From Beduinella massiliensis (GTDB lineage Bacteria; Bacillota; Clostridia; Christensenellales; Aristaeellaceae), in NCBI RefSeq assembly GCF_900199405.1, contig NZ_LT963430.1, positions 1,302,001 through 1,366,000 on the forward strand: a stretch of 64,000 bases of DNA, given 5' to 3'. Under the pieces are notes generated by a model that was not told the DNA's origin, ran no database searches, and worked only from the letters and a program-made list of their open reading frames with translations. How positions within the stretch are numbered: position 1 is the first letter of the stretch; the number at the start of each line of letters is the position of its first letter. Of this stretch, positions 13,259-21,691 are shown piece after piece. The position numbers were made by a program, and so were the translations under genes.

Positions 13259-14293
13259 TCAATGGTGCGTCACGTCGCCCGCCGCGCAAATTGCTGAAAC
13301 GACGCGTTGGCCCGCCTCGCTTTGAAAGAACGCGTACGTGCTGTCGGGCACGAAGGGACGGATGGCGGGGACGCCTTGGGATTGAATCAGCCGCCGCACC
13401 CCGGAAGCGCTGATCGGTCCTTCGGGCCCTGACTTTCGCGGCACGACGACGCACTCGACGCCCGCCGGGGGCAGCGTCTCGCACAGCGCTTCATTATATA
13501 ATTGTGTCGTATGGGAGAAGGGCTCTTCGCCCACGTAGCGGCGCGTCACCCCCAGCGCGGCGGCGATCCGCGCGAAGACCGCCGCGTCAAGCCGTGCGTG
13601 CGCGCGGGTCACCAGATCCGCTTCCTTTAGAAAGTAGGAGGGAAAGGTCGCGCTGGAGATCATGTATGCCCCGGAGGGCAGCACCGTCACGTTTTTCAGG
13701 TGCGCTGTGCCGGAACGCACCAGGGACAGGCGTGCGTCGAACGGCACGAGCGACGCGTCCTCCGACAGGACGAAGAGGAAGACGCGGGGGTTTTCCGCCG
13801 CCGCGCGCTCGACCAGGTATTGATGGCCGAGGGTGAAGGGGTTGGCGTTCATCACGACCGCCGCCGCCCCGGGCATTTTCATCGGGGCGAGAGAGGCGAG
13901 GTGGCGCGCAAACGCGCCGCGCCGGTTTTCCATGAAGACGACGCGGCCGTCCACCCGGGCGATTTCGGAAAAACCCAGATCAGAAAAGAAGCGCGCGGCA
14001 TCGCACTTGGTGTAGAGGAAGAGGTGGTCGTAACCGCGTTCGTGCTCGACCTCGATCAGGTGCGTGACGATCTGGGCGAGCAGGCCCTCTCCGCGATGGC
14101 GTCCATCCACCGCCATGCAGCGCAGCGTCTGCTGAAAACACGAGCCGGTCGCGGCCAATTCGCCGTCCTCGTCGTAAAGCCCGACGGTGTAATCGAGGTG
14201 TTGATCGCGCGAAATTCCCTCGCGCTCGAGCAAAGCGTCCATCTCGCGGCGCGCGCGCCTGTCGCTGTCGTAGATGCGGGAAAGCTCGTACAT
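13259..14293 (-). CDS. citC: [Citrate (pro-3S)-lyase] ligase
   Basis: A 344-residue enzyme that acetylates the thiol of the citrate lyase prosthetic group (HS-acyl carrier to acetyl form) using ATP and acetate. Residues 1-135 form a GNAT-like domain (CMAVDGRHRGEGLLAQIV). The rest is a nucleotidyltransferase-fold domain with the NPFTLGHQYLVE signature and a C-terminal ISASGVR segment (the ISxSxVR-like motif). ATG at 14293 has AGAAAGGTTGGAG upstream. It is divergent from citXG, consistent with a shared citrate-fermentation regulon, with citDEF 6 kb away. Confidence 0.93.
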   Translation of the reverse strand: MYELSRIYDSDRRARREMDALLEREGISRDQHLDYTVGLYDEDGELAATGSCFQQTLRCMAVDGRHRGEGLLAQIVTHLIEVEHERGYDHLFLYTKCDAARFFSDLGFSEIARVDGRVVFMENRRGAFARHLASLAPMKMPGAAAVVMNANPFTLGHQYLVERAAAENPRVFLFVLSEDASLVPFDARLSLVRSGTAHLKNVTVLPSGAYMISSATFPSYFLKEADLVTRAHARLDAAVFARIAAALGVTRRYVGEEPFSHTTQLYNEALCETLPPAGVECVVVPRKSGPEGPISASGVRRLIQSQGVPAIRPFVPDSTYAFFQSEAGQRVVSAICAAGDVTHH

Positions 14294-14322
14294 GGGCGCT
14301 CCAACCTTTCTGCGTACATTTG

Positions 14323-14344
14323 TTATGCAAATCCCCTTGTCAAG
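14323..14344 (-). promoter_or_regulatory. citC control region with TTATGCAAA element
   Basis: TTATGCAAA at 14323-14331 is identical to the repeated element in the LysR/tctC control region (16960-16968). A TTGACA (minus strand, 14339-14344) may be the citC -35 box, with AATGTA about 17 bp downstream as a weak -10. Confidence 0.5.
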
Positions 14345-14494
14345 CCTCTGACACAGAGCCATGGGATTTGCAGATCTTCGTCGGGAATGCAACCGGCAGC
14401 AAGCCGGTTTATTTCAGTATACCATGCTTTGACGCCGATGGCGAATAGGAAAGCGGTTATCGGGCACATAGGCAAAAAGCCATGGGCACGCGCC

Positions 14495-14523
14495 TTGCAA
14501 ACCCGGCGGTCGTTTGCTACAAT
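14495..14523 (+). promoter_or_regulatory. Promoter of citXG
   Basis: TTGCAA (14495-14500) and TACAAT (14518-14523) have a 17-bp spacer; the ATG is 32 bp downstream. Confidence 0.7.
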
Positions 14524-14555
14524 CCCTATAGAAGCGGATGAAAGGGGGCGGCGCG

Positions 14556-15917
14556 ATGGAGGAGAGGCTATACGGATGCCCGGTCGGCGTCGCGGACATG
14601 ATGGAGGCGCGGGAGGGGCGCGCCGCTGCGCAAAGGCGGCTTGTGCGGGCGCACGGCGCACCGCTCGTGTGCCTGACGATGAACATCGCGGGCCCCGTGA
14701 AGGTGACGCGGGAGATCGAGCGGGCGTTTGAAAACGCCCTGGAGGAAATCGAGGCCCAGATCCTGCGCGAGGGGTACGTGCGCGCGCGGGAGCAGGTGCG
14801 GGCGGTTACGGGGCTCGAGGCGTTTTTTGTCGTCGCGGGGGTCGGCGTGCAGCTGCTCAAGCGCCTGATGTGCGAAGTGGAAGACGCGTCGCGGGTCGGG
14901 CGCCTGCTCGACGCGGACGTGATCGGGCTGGATGGGGAAAAGCTCTCCCGTACGGACGTGGGCCTGCCGGTTCGGCGCTGCCTGCTGTGCGGAGAGGAAG
15001 CGCCACTGTGCGCCCGGAGCCGCGCGCACAGCGCGGAGGCGCTCTTTTCGCGCGCGGAGGAGATCATTCGCGAGGATTTGTCGGCACGCTATGCGCGCCG
15101 GGTTGGACAAAGCGCGCAGCGGGCGCTGCTGTACGAGGCGGCGGTGACGCCTAAGCCCGGTCTGGTGGATCGCGCGAACAGCGGCGCGCACCGGGACATG
15201 GACTTCTTTACATTTCTGGACAGCGCGGCGGTGCTGCCTTCCTATTTTGAAAATTGCGCGCGCGAGGGAATACGCCTGCACAGCCGCCGCCCGGCGGAGG
15301 TGTTCGAGGCGCTGCAGCGGCGCGGAGCGCGCGCGGAGCGGGCGATGCTCGCGGCGACGGGCGGCGTAAACACGCACAAGGGCGCGATCTTTTCCCTCGG
15401 CGTCGTCTGCGGGGCGCTGGGCATGCTGTACGGCAGACGGTCCGGGGAGTTGGAAGGGGCCGAAGCGGACGACGTGCTCGCCCTCTGCGGCGAGATGACG
15501 CACGAGGCCGTCTGCAAAAAGCTGTCCTCTCTGACCCTGGAGAACGCGCGCACGTTCGGGGAACGCCTGTATGTGGAGCACGGGCTTGCGGGCGTGCGGG
15601 GCGAGGCGGCGGCGGGCTTTCCCTCCGTAGCGCGGGCGTCGCTGCCCGCCTTTCGCGCGGCGCTCGCGGCGGGAAGAAGCGTGAACGACGCGGGCGTCGC
15701 GGCGCTGCTCGCCCTGATGGCGAACGCCGAGGACTCCAACGTCATCCGCCGCGGAGGGCTTGCGCGGGCGCGGGCGCTTATGCGCGAGGCGCAGACGGCG
15801 CATGTCCCGGATGTGGAGGCAATGGACCGCAGGCTGATCGAGGAAAACATCAGCCCGGGCGGCTGCGCGGATCTGCTGGCGGTGACCTTCCTGCTGTACT
15901 TCCTGCTGGAGGAATGA
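14556..15917 (+). CDS. citXG: CitX-CitG fusion: citrate lyase prosthetic-group synthesis and transfer
   Basis: A 453-residue bifunctional protein. Residues 1-175 match CitX (apo-citrate lyase phosphoribosyl-dephospho-CoA transferase; LTMNIAGPVKVTRE corresponds to the NIPGPxK motif). Residues about 180-453 match CitG (triphosphoribosyl-dephospho-CoA synthase; TPKPGLVDRANSGAHRDMD and ATGGVNTHKGAIF). Together they make and attach the prosthetic group to CitD. Such citXG fusions occur in other bacteria. ATG at 14556 is chosen for its AAAGGGGGCGG site; an upstream in-frame ATG at 14538 overlaps that site. Confidence 0.93.
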   Translation: MEERLYGCPVGVADMMEAREGRAAAQRRLVRAHGAPLVCLTMNIAGPVKVTREIERAFENALEEIEAQILREGYVRAREQVRAVTGLEAFFVVAGVGVQLLKRLMCEVEDASRVGRLLDADVIGLDGEKLSRTDVGLPVRRCLLCGEEAPLCARSRAHSAEALFSRAEEIIREDLSARYARRVGQSAQRALLYEAAVTPKPGLVDRANSGAHRDMDFFTFLDSAAVLPSYFENCAREGIRLHSRRPAEVFEALQRRGARAERAMLAATGGVNTHKGAIFSLGVVCGALGMLYGRRSGELEGAEADDVLALCGEMTHEAVCKKLSSLTLENARTFGERLYVEHGLAGVRGEAAAGFPSVARASLPAFRAALAAGRSVNDAGVAALLALMANAEDSNVIRRGGLARARALMREAQTAHVPDVEAMDRRLIEENISPGGCADLLAVTFLLYFLLEE

Positions 15918-15960
15918 GCCCCGAAGGCGCGCAGTCAGGGCGGGAACTGGTTTCAAAATC

Positions 15961-15998
15961 AAAAGAGCGGCGCTCCCTGCAAAAGCGGGGAGCGCCGC
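15961..15998 (-). terminator. Terminator between citXG and lysR
   Basis: An 11-bp GC stem (15967-15977 with 15988-15998). The T-rich tail lies on the minus strand, so it mainly ends the LysR transcript and may also act on citXG. Confidence 0.8.
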
Positions 15999-16003
15999 GG
16001 TGT

Positions 16004-16912
16004 TTAAACGGACTTGCCGAGCTGCTGGCGGACGATGGAAAGAAAGTCCTCCATGAAGCGCGTGAAGTAGAGCCCCCTGCGGTAGCAGAGGTAAAAGTGG
16101 CGTTCGTAATCGTTGTTCTTGATGGGGTAGCAGTGCACGCGGTAAAGCAGGTCGCGGGACCCCGCGATGTAGACGTACGGGCAGATCATCACCGCGCCCG
16201 CGCGGGCGGCGACGTTCTTGCATGCCTCCAGGCTGTTGGATTCGAGTAGGATGGAGGGCTTCATCTGGTGCAGCTGGAAAAGCCTGTCCTGAATCGTGCG
16301 CACGCTGTGACCGGGGCAGAGGCAGACGAAGCGCTCGGAAGCCGCCTCGGTGATGTCGATGGGCGTGCCGTCCGGGATGCGCTGGGCGATGTCTGTGGAG
16401 CGGTCGGCCATCAGCACCAGCTGTTCGGTTTCCAGCAGAATGTATTCCAGCGCGCTGGGCTTTTCGTTGGTGGTGATGAGCGCGATGTCGCACTCGCCCT
16501 CGGTGGTGAGGCGCTCCAGCGTGTCCGAGCCGTGCTCGATCAGCTCGATCTTGACGTGCGGGTACTTGCGGGTGAACGGCGGGATGACGAGCGGGAGCAG
16601 CTGCAGCCCGCGCTGAATGGAGATGCCCAGGCGCAATCGCCCGTGCGTCTCCTTTTTCATTTCCTCAATTTCATTTTGTAGGTTGGTGGAAATGGTCATC
16701 ACCTGCTGGACGGCCTTGACGTACAGCTCGCCCGCGTAGGTGAGGGCGAGCGGCTCGGTCGCCCGGTCGAAGATCGGCGCGCCGAGGTTTTGCTCGACCT
16801 GCTTGATCGTCTGGCTGAGGGAGGGCTGAGAGACGTATAGCTTTTTGGCAGCCGCGGTAATGCTGCCCTCGCGCAGCACGGCCAATACGTAGGACGCATG
16901 CTTTAGATTCAT
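16004..16912 (-). CDS. LysR-family regulator of the tricarboxylate locus
   Basis: A 302-residue LysR-type regulator: N-terminal winged helix (residues 1-60; SITAAAKKLYVSQPSLSQTI) and a periplasmic-binding-protein-like effector domain (about 90-295). It is divergent from tctC, the usual place for a LysR protein controlling the neighbouring transport operon. The effector is plausibly citrate or another tricarboxylate (inference). The intergenic region carries repeated TTATGCAAA-like half sites that would suit it. It is paralogous in type, but not closely similar, to the second LysR protein at 23439. Confidence 0.9.
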   Translation of the reverse strand: MNLKHASYVLAVLREGSITAAAKKLYVSQPSLSQTIKQVEQNLGAPIFDRATEPLALTYAGELYVKAVQQVMTISTNLQNEIEEMKKETHGRLRLGISIQRGLQLLPLVIPPFTRKYPHVKIELIEHGSDTLERLTTEGECDIALITTNEKPSALEYILLETEQLVLMADRSTDIAQRIPDGTPIDITEAASERFVCLCPGHSVRTIQDRLFQLHQMKPSILLESNSLEACKNVAARAGAVMICPYVYIAGSRDLLYRVHCYPIKNNDYERHFYLCYRRGLYFTRFMEDFLSIVRQQLGKSV

Positions 16913-16948
16913 AGATACCTCACTCTGGGGCCGCGTGCGGGCAGATCA

Positions 16949-16997
16949 TAATTTTTGCCTTATGCAAACCATAATGCAAAGAGTATTTGCTTTATGG
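16949..16997. promoter_or_regulatory. Clustered operator half sites between lysR and tctC
   Basis: TTATGCAAA (16960-16968) and TAATGCAAA (16972-16980) lie 12 bp apart. The second forms a 29-bp dyad with TTTGCTTTA, with CCATAATGCAAA (16969-16980) facing TTTGCTTTATGG (16986-16997) across 5 bp. A further TTTGC (16954-16958) faces GCAAA. This resembles LysR binding-site arrays. A perfect GCATAAG-CT-CTTATGC palindrome follows at 17053-17068. Confidence 0.6.
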
Positions 16998-17154
16998 CTA
17001 ATTCTATATTATCATGAGATTGTAAAAAATACAAGAATTCTTTGTGAGCTGTGCATAAGCTCTTATGCCTCTGTTTTCATTCGTTTTGGCAGCCGGCGCG
17101 TCCGAGGGAAAGCGGCCGGTTCCAGATAAAACATTTTATGGGAGGGCTCAAACA

Positions 17155-18147
17155 ATGAAGAAACTGGTATGTCTCGTACTGGCACTCGTCATGATGGCTT
17201 CCATGTGCCTGGCCGCGTCCGCGGAGGACTGGAAGTTCGAGCGCAAGATCGACATCGTGTGTCCGTGGGGCGTCGGCGGCGGCGCTGACTCCACCATCCG
17301 CCCGATGGCGCAGCTGCTCAGCGGCATCCTCGGCGTTCCGGTCGAAGTCGTGAACGTGGAAGGCGCGGGCGGCGTCAACGGCGTCGAGTACACCTACAAG
17401 CAGCCGGCCGACGGCTACACCTTCATGCTCGGCACGCAGAGCCTGTTCATGCAGGACATGCAGGGCACGACCTCTATGGACTTCAAGACCGAGTTCAAGC
17501 CGCTGAGCGTGCTGGTGCACTCGATCAACATCATCGCCGCTTCCAAGAAGAGCCTCGACCAGTTCGGCGTGACCAACTGGCAGGAGCTCTCCGAGTACGT
17601 GAAGGCGAATCCCTACGATGTTACCGTCGGCATGCTGACGGCGACCGGCGTGGACGGCGCATCGCTCGCGCAGGCGATCGAGGGCATGAACCTGCTGGAA
17701 GTCTCCTATGCGTCCGGTTCTGAGGTCAACTCCGCGCTGGTCGGCGGCCACTGCGCCCTCTCCATCTGCGGCACCGACGAAATTTCCGGCCTGATCGAGT
17801 CTGGCGACATCGTTCCGCTGCTGGCGCTGTGCGAGAACCGCATGAGCGTGTTCCCGGACATGCAGTGCTCCGGCGAGCTGGGCATCAACTCCTACATGGG
17901 CCCGTGGCGCGGCATCTTCGCGAAGACCGGCACCCCGCAGGAAGCCTGCGACGCCCTCGTCGCCGCGATTCAGCAGGCGCGCGAATCCCAGGAGTGGAAG
18001 GATTTCCTGCACACCGCCGCGTATGACGAGCGCAAAATCCCGGCCGAAGGCGAAGAACTGGATGCGTTCGTCGAGTCCGAGTACAAGGCGCTCTCCGATT
18101 ACCTCAAGGAGCAGGGCGTGCTGACCAAGGACTACTACGCTGAGTAA
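17155..18147 (+). CDS. tctC: Tripartite tricarboxylate transporter substrate-binding protein
   Basis: A 330-residue exported binding protein of the TctC/Bug family. The signal peptide (about residues 1-23, ending CLAASA) lacks a lipobox cysteine. The mature part begins with the family pattern around DIVCPWGVGGGADSTIRP, and has the NVEGAGGVNG segment that forms part of the ligand-binding loop. ATG at 17155 follows TTATGGGAGGG. It delivers a tri- or dicarboxylate to the TctA/TctB membrane components encoded downstream. It opens the operon and is likely induced through the divergent LysR protein. Confidence 0.93.
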   Translation: MKKLVCLVLALVMMASMCLAASAEDWKFERKIDIVCPWGVGGGADSTIRPMAQLLSGILGVPVEVVNVEGAGGVNGVEYTYKQPADGYTFMLGTQSLFMQDMQGTTSMDFKTEFKPLSVLVHSINIIAASKKSLDQFGVTNWQELSEYVKANPYDVTVGMLTATGVDGASLAQAIEGMNLLEVSYASGSEVNSALVGGHCALSICGTDEISGLIESGDIVPLLALCENRMSVFPDMQCSGELGINSYMGPWRGIFAKTGTPQEACDALVAAIQQARESQEWKDFLHTAAYDERKIPAEGEELDAFVESEYKALSDYLKEQGVLTKDYYAE

Positions 18148-18181
18148 GGTTCCCTTTATAAAATCTGTATGCGATACAAGC

Positions 18182-18212
18182 GGGAAAGAGGGGCATTTTA
18201 CCCCTCTTTCCC
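18182..18212 (+). terminator. Intercistronic hairpin between tctC and tctB
   Basis: A perfect 12-bp stem (18182-18193 with 18201-18212) and 7-nt loop but no T run. Its position suggests partial termination or mRNA stabilisation that favours binding-protein synthesis over the membrane subunits. Confidence 0.65.
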
Positions 18213-18235
18213 CTGTAAGAGGGAGTTGAAGCGCA

Positions 18236-18760
18236 TTGTTTGAACTCATCGTCAACATTCTTCTGTTCTTATTCCTGGGCTTTACGTTCTTCACCCACGT
18301 GCTGGAGGCCCCCGTGCCCGCCAAGGTGGCCAACAACCCCTACGCCCTTCAACCGGACGTGTGGCCGAAGACCATCATCGTTCTGCTCATGATCTGCCTG
18401 GTGGTCAACATGTACAAGATCATCAAGAAGAACAGGGGGAAGGAAGATTTCACCCTCAAGTATTTCTTCGCCTCCGTTCCCGGCTTCTTCAAGAGCAAGA
18501 TGTTCCTGGGCATCGTGATCCTGGTCATCGCCTCGCTCGTGCTGGAGCTGCTGGGCTTCATGGTGACCAGCGCGCTGGTGCTTTTCTTCTACGGCCTGCT
18601 GCTGGGCGAGCGCAAGTACGCGCGCCTCGTGATCGCGTCGGTGCTCATCACGCTCGTGCTGTACATCGTGTTCAGCGGCCTTCTGAGCGTCAACCTGCCG
18701 CGCGGCACCGTTCCCTTCCTGCGCAACTTCGCGCTCTTCCTCGAAGGGTTGATTCCATAA
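18236..18760 (+). CDS. tctB: Tripartite tricarboxylate transporter small membrane subunit
   Basis: A 174-residue membrane protein with four predicted helices: residues about 1-20, 38-58, 80-110 and 120-155. TctB-like subunits are poorly conserved but always sit between tctC and tctA, as here. Start is assigned to TTG at 18236 with AGAGGGAG upstream; no ATG gives a full-length protein. It partners with TctA to form the membrane part of the secondary transporter. Confidence 0.85.
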   Translation: MFELIVNILLFLFLGFTFFTHVLEAPVPAKVANNPYALQPDVWPKTIIVLLMICLVVNMYKIIKKNRGKEDFTLKYFFASVPGFFKSKMFLGIVILVIASLVLELLGFMVTSALVLFFYGLLLGERKYARLVIASVLITLVLYIVFSGLLSVNLPRGTVPFLRNFALFLEGLIP

Positions 18761-18775
18761 GGAGGCGATTGGAAA

Positions 18776-20305
18776 ATGAGTACGATGGAACTTCTGGCTT
18801 CCGGCTTTAGCGTCGTCTTTCAACCTCAAATGTTCATCATGGTCATCCTGGCGGTCATTTTGGGCACGATCTTCGGCGCGCTGCCCGGCGTCAGCGCTAC
18901 GATGGCGGTCGCGCTGGGCCTGACCTTTACCTATACCATGGATCCGATCCCGGCGATCGTCTTCCTGGTCGCTATTTACTGCTCTTCCATCACCGGCGGT
19001 TCGATCACGGCCATCCTGTTCAAGATTCCGGGCGTGCCGTCCTCCGCGCCGACGACGTTCGATGGATATCCCATGGCGCAGCGCGGCGAGGCCGGCAAGG
19101 CGCTGGGCGTGGCGCTGATCGCGTCCGCCATCGGCGGCCTGTTCTCCGCGCTGTGCATGTTCCTGCTCAGCCAGCCGCTGACCGCGGCCGCGCTGCAGTT
19201 CGGGCCGAGCGACCTGTTCGCCGTGACCTTCATGGGCCTTTCGATCCTCACCTGCCTGGACGGCGATAACGTTCTGAAAACCGTCATCTCCGGCCTGCTG
19301 GGCCTGCTGCTGGCCTGTATCGGCCAGGATAAGATGTACGCCGTGCAGCGCATGACGTTCGGCAGCAAGCAGCTGCTCGCGGGCGTCGAGATGATCCCCG
19401 TGCTGATCGGCCTCTTCGCCGTAACCGAGGTGCTCAAGCAGACGAACAAGAAGGATCGCCTGAACGCCAAGGACGGCGTCGGCGGCGGCAAGGTCAACAC
19501 GAAGATGCCCTCCTTCAAGGAGCTGTGGGGCATCAAGTGGCTGATGGCGCGCTGCTCCGTCGTGGGCACCGTGGTCGGCATCCTGCCGGGCGCGGGCGCG
19601 ACGATCGCTTCCTTCCTGTGTTATACGATGGAGAACAAGGTCTCCAAGCACCCTGAAAAGTTCGGTACCGGCATCATCGACGGCGTCGCGGCCTCTGAGG
19701 CGGCGAACAACGCCGCGACCGGCGGCGCGATGGTTCCGCTGCTCTCTTTGGGCATCCCGGGCGGCAACGCCGCGGCGGTCATGATGTCCGCGCTCGTCCT
19801 CAAGGGCGTGCAGCTGGGGCCGCTGCTCCTCGTGAACCAGCCGACCTATCTTTCCGCGACGTTCGCTTCCATGATCATCACCAACATCGTCATGGTCGTC
19901 GTCGCGATCGGCATCGCGAAGGTGTTCGCGCAGATCCTCTCCATTCCGTATTCCTTCCTGGGGCCGATCATCATCATGCTGGCGGTCATCGGTTCCTACG
20001 CGACCCAGATGAGCATCGCGGACGTTCAGATCATGGTCATCGCGGGCATACTGGGCATCGTCGTCAAGGTTTGCCACTTCAACAGCGCCGCGCTGGTGCT
20101 CGGCCTTGTGCTGGGCGGCATGTGCGAATCCAACTTCTCCCGCGCTTATACGATGATGCGCGGCAGCCTGAAGGACATGTTCGTCCGCCCGATCGCGGGC
20201 CCGATCATGATCTTCTGCGTCGTGATGCTGCTCTGGCCGGTCGTCATGCCGATGATCAAAAAGCACAGGGCTTCCAAGGACGGCCAGACGGACGCAAAGG
20301 CGTAA
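18776..20305 (+). CDS. tctA: Tripartite tricarboxylate transporter large membrane subunit
   Basis: A 509-residue polytopic membrane protein of the TctA family (about 12 helices, usual length near 500). Family segments are visible: GALPGVSATMAVALGLTFTY near residue 40, GSITAILFKIPGVPSSAPT near 80, and SLGIPGGNAAAVMMSALVLKG near 325. It couples tricarboxylate uptake to an ion gradient. It lies 15 bp after tctB with an AAGGAGG site, so translation of the two is likely linked. A terminator-like stem at 20364 separates it from citD. Confidence 0.95.
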   Translation: MSTMELLASGFSVVFQPQMFIMVILAVILGTIFGALPGVSATMAVALGLTFTYTMDPIPAIVFLVAIYCSSITGGSITAILFKIPGVPSSAPTTFDGYPMAQRGEAGKALGVALIASAIGGLFSALCMFLLSQPLTAAALQFGPSDLFAVTFMGLSILTCLDGDNVLKTVISGLLGLLLACIGQDKMYAVQRMTFGSKQLLAGVEMIPVLIGLFAVTEVLKQTNKKDRLNAKDGVGGGKVNTKMPSFKELWGIKWLMARCSVVGTVVGILPGAGATIASFLCYTMENKVSKHPEKFGTGIIDGVAASEAANNAATGGAMVPLLSLGIPGGNAAAVMMSALVLKGVQLGPLLLVNQPTYLSATFASMIITNIVMVVVAIGIAKVFAQILSIPYSFLGPIIIMLAVIGSYATQMSIADVQIMVIAGILGIVVKVCHFNSAALVLGLVLGGMCESNFSRAYTMMRGSLKDMFVRPIAGPIMIFCVVMLLWPVVMPMIKKHRASKDGQTDAKA

Positions 20306-20363
20306 ACTCCGGGGCTCCAGGGAGCGCCGCAGCGCTCCTTTCAGCCATATACTCCCTCCCTCG

Positions 20364-20415
20364 CCCGCATGGCGCATAGGTAATGGACGATGCCATGCGC
20401 CATGCGGGTTCTTTT
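20364..20415 (+). terminator. Terminator after tctA
   Basis: A perfect 13-bp stem (20364-20376 with 20396-20408), 19-nt loop and TTCTTTT tail. A weaker hairpin GGAGCG/CGCTCC lies at 20321-20338. Readthrough into citDEF is possible, since no obvious separate promoter is seen. Confidence 0.7.
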
Positions 20416-20482
20416 GTGGGCGCAAACGGGAATGCAGGCCGGGGCACCGGCTGAAACGTGATAGAGAAAGAAGGCTGATGGA

Positions 20483-20782
20483 ATGCAGGTATTGAAACCG
20501 GCAGTCGCAGGCACGCTCGAATCCAGCGACGTTCAGATTTCCATCGAACCGGGCGACGCGGGCATCGAGCTGACGCTGCGCTCGAGCGTAATCAACCAAT
20601 ACGGACGCCAGATCAAGGCGACCGTGCTCCAAACGCTGGACACCCTGGGCGTGAAGGACGCGCGCGTGGACGTGGTGGACAAGGGCGCGCTGGACTGCAC
20701 GATCAAGGCGCGCGTGGAGTGCGCCGTGTATCGCGCCGCGGGCGTGACCGAGGGCTATCCGTGGGGAGGTGCGATCAGGTAA
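20483..20782 (+). CDS. citD: Citrate lyase acyl carrier protein (gamma subunit)
   Basis: A 99-residue acyl carrier subunit. Ser14 in AGTLESSDV is the expected attachment site of the phosphoribosyl-dephospho-CoA prosthetic group made and transferred by CitXG. The length is typical of CitD. The stop codon overlaps the citE start by one base (taATG), so translation is coupled. It acts in the cytoplasmic CitDEF complex that cleaves citrate to acetate and oxaloacetate. Confidence 0.95.
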   Translation: MQVLKPAVAGTLESSDVQISIEPGDAGIELTLRSSVINQYGRQIKATVLQTLDTLGVKDARVDVVDKGALDCTIKARVECAVYRAAGVTEGYPWGGAIR

Positions 20783-21690
20783 TGGCACCGAATCCGAATT
20801 TAAAGCGGCTTCGCCGTACGATGATGTTCCTTTCCGCGCAGAAGCCAAGCCTCATCAAGGACGCATACATTTATGGCTGCGACAGCCTGATGTTCGACCT
20901 GGAGGACGCCGTGGCGGAAAACCAGAAGGACGCGGCGCGCTTCTCGCTTTACCACACGCTGACGACGATCGACTACGGCGCCACCGAGCGCATCGTGCGC
21001 ATCAACGGTCTGGACACGCCCCACTGGAAGGAAGACATCCGCGTTTGCGTGGCGGCGGGCTGCGACGGCATCCGCATCGCCAAGACGGAGCGCGCGCAGG
21101 ACGTGTGGGACGTGGTGGAGCGCATCGAACTTGCGGAAAAGGAGTTTGGCAAAGAGCCCGGCTCCACGCTGGTCATGTCCGCGCTGGAAAGCCCGCTGGG
21201 CATCATCAACTCCTATGAAATCTGCAAGGCCGCGCCGGATCGCATGCTGGGCGTCGCCATCTCGGGCGGCGATTACCGCCGCTGCCTGCAGACGGGCGTC
21301 TCCAAGACCGGCATTGAAATGATCGGCGGGCGCGCGCAGATGATCATCTCCGCGCGCGCGGCAGGCGTGCAGTGCTTCGACACGGTCTTCACCGACCTGG
21401 ACGACATGGAGGGCTTCCGTCAGGAGGTCATTCAGAACAAGGAAATGGGCTTTGACGGCAAGTCGCTCATCAGCCCTAAGCAGATCAAGATCGTCCACGA
21501 AATCTTCACCCCGACGCAGAAGGAGATTTTGCGCGCGGAGAAGATCGTGCGCGCCGTATACGAGAACAAGGCAAAGGGCATCGGCGTGTTCACGGTGGAC
21601 GGCAAGATGATCGACATCGCATTCCTGGAGGGCGCCGAGCGCACGATCAAGCTGGCGAAGGCCTCCGGCGTGTATGAGGGGGATCTGTGA
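20782..21690 (+). CDS. citE: Citrate lyase beta subunit (citryl-ACP lyase)
   Basis: A 302-residue TIM-barrel lyase of the HpcH/HpaI aldolase/CitE family. It cleaves citryl-ACP to acetyl-ACP and oxaloacetate. Visible family features are SLMFDLEDAVAENQKDAAR near residue 32, VRINGLDTPHW near 75, and SALESPLGI near 133 (metal and substrate binding carboxylates). The ATG at 20782 has GGGGAGGTG upstream inside citD. It is followed immediately by citF. Confidence 0.95.
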   Translation: MAPNPNLKRLRRTMMFLSAQKPSLIKDAYIYGCDSLMFDLEDAVAENQKDAARFSLYHTLTTIDYGATERIVRINGLDTPHWKEDIRVCVAAGCDGIRIAKTERAQDVWDVVERIELAEKEFGKEPGSTLVMSALESPLGIINSYEICKAAPDRMLGVAISGGDYRRCLQTGVSKTGIEMIGGRAQMIISARAAGVQCFDTVFTDLDDMEGFRQEVIQNKEMGFDGKSLISPKQIKIVHEIFTPTQKEILRAEKIVRAVYENKAKGIGVFTVDGKMIDIAFLEGAERTIKLAKASGVYEGDL

Positions 21691-21691
21691 G

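Noticed and set aside
18269-20848. 859-codon antisense frame opposite tctB/tctA/citD
   Set aside because: It spans several real genes and intergenic hairpins, with low-complexity His/Asp/Arg-rich composition; a shadow.
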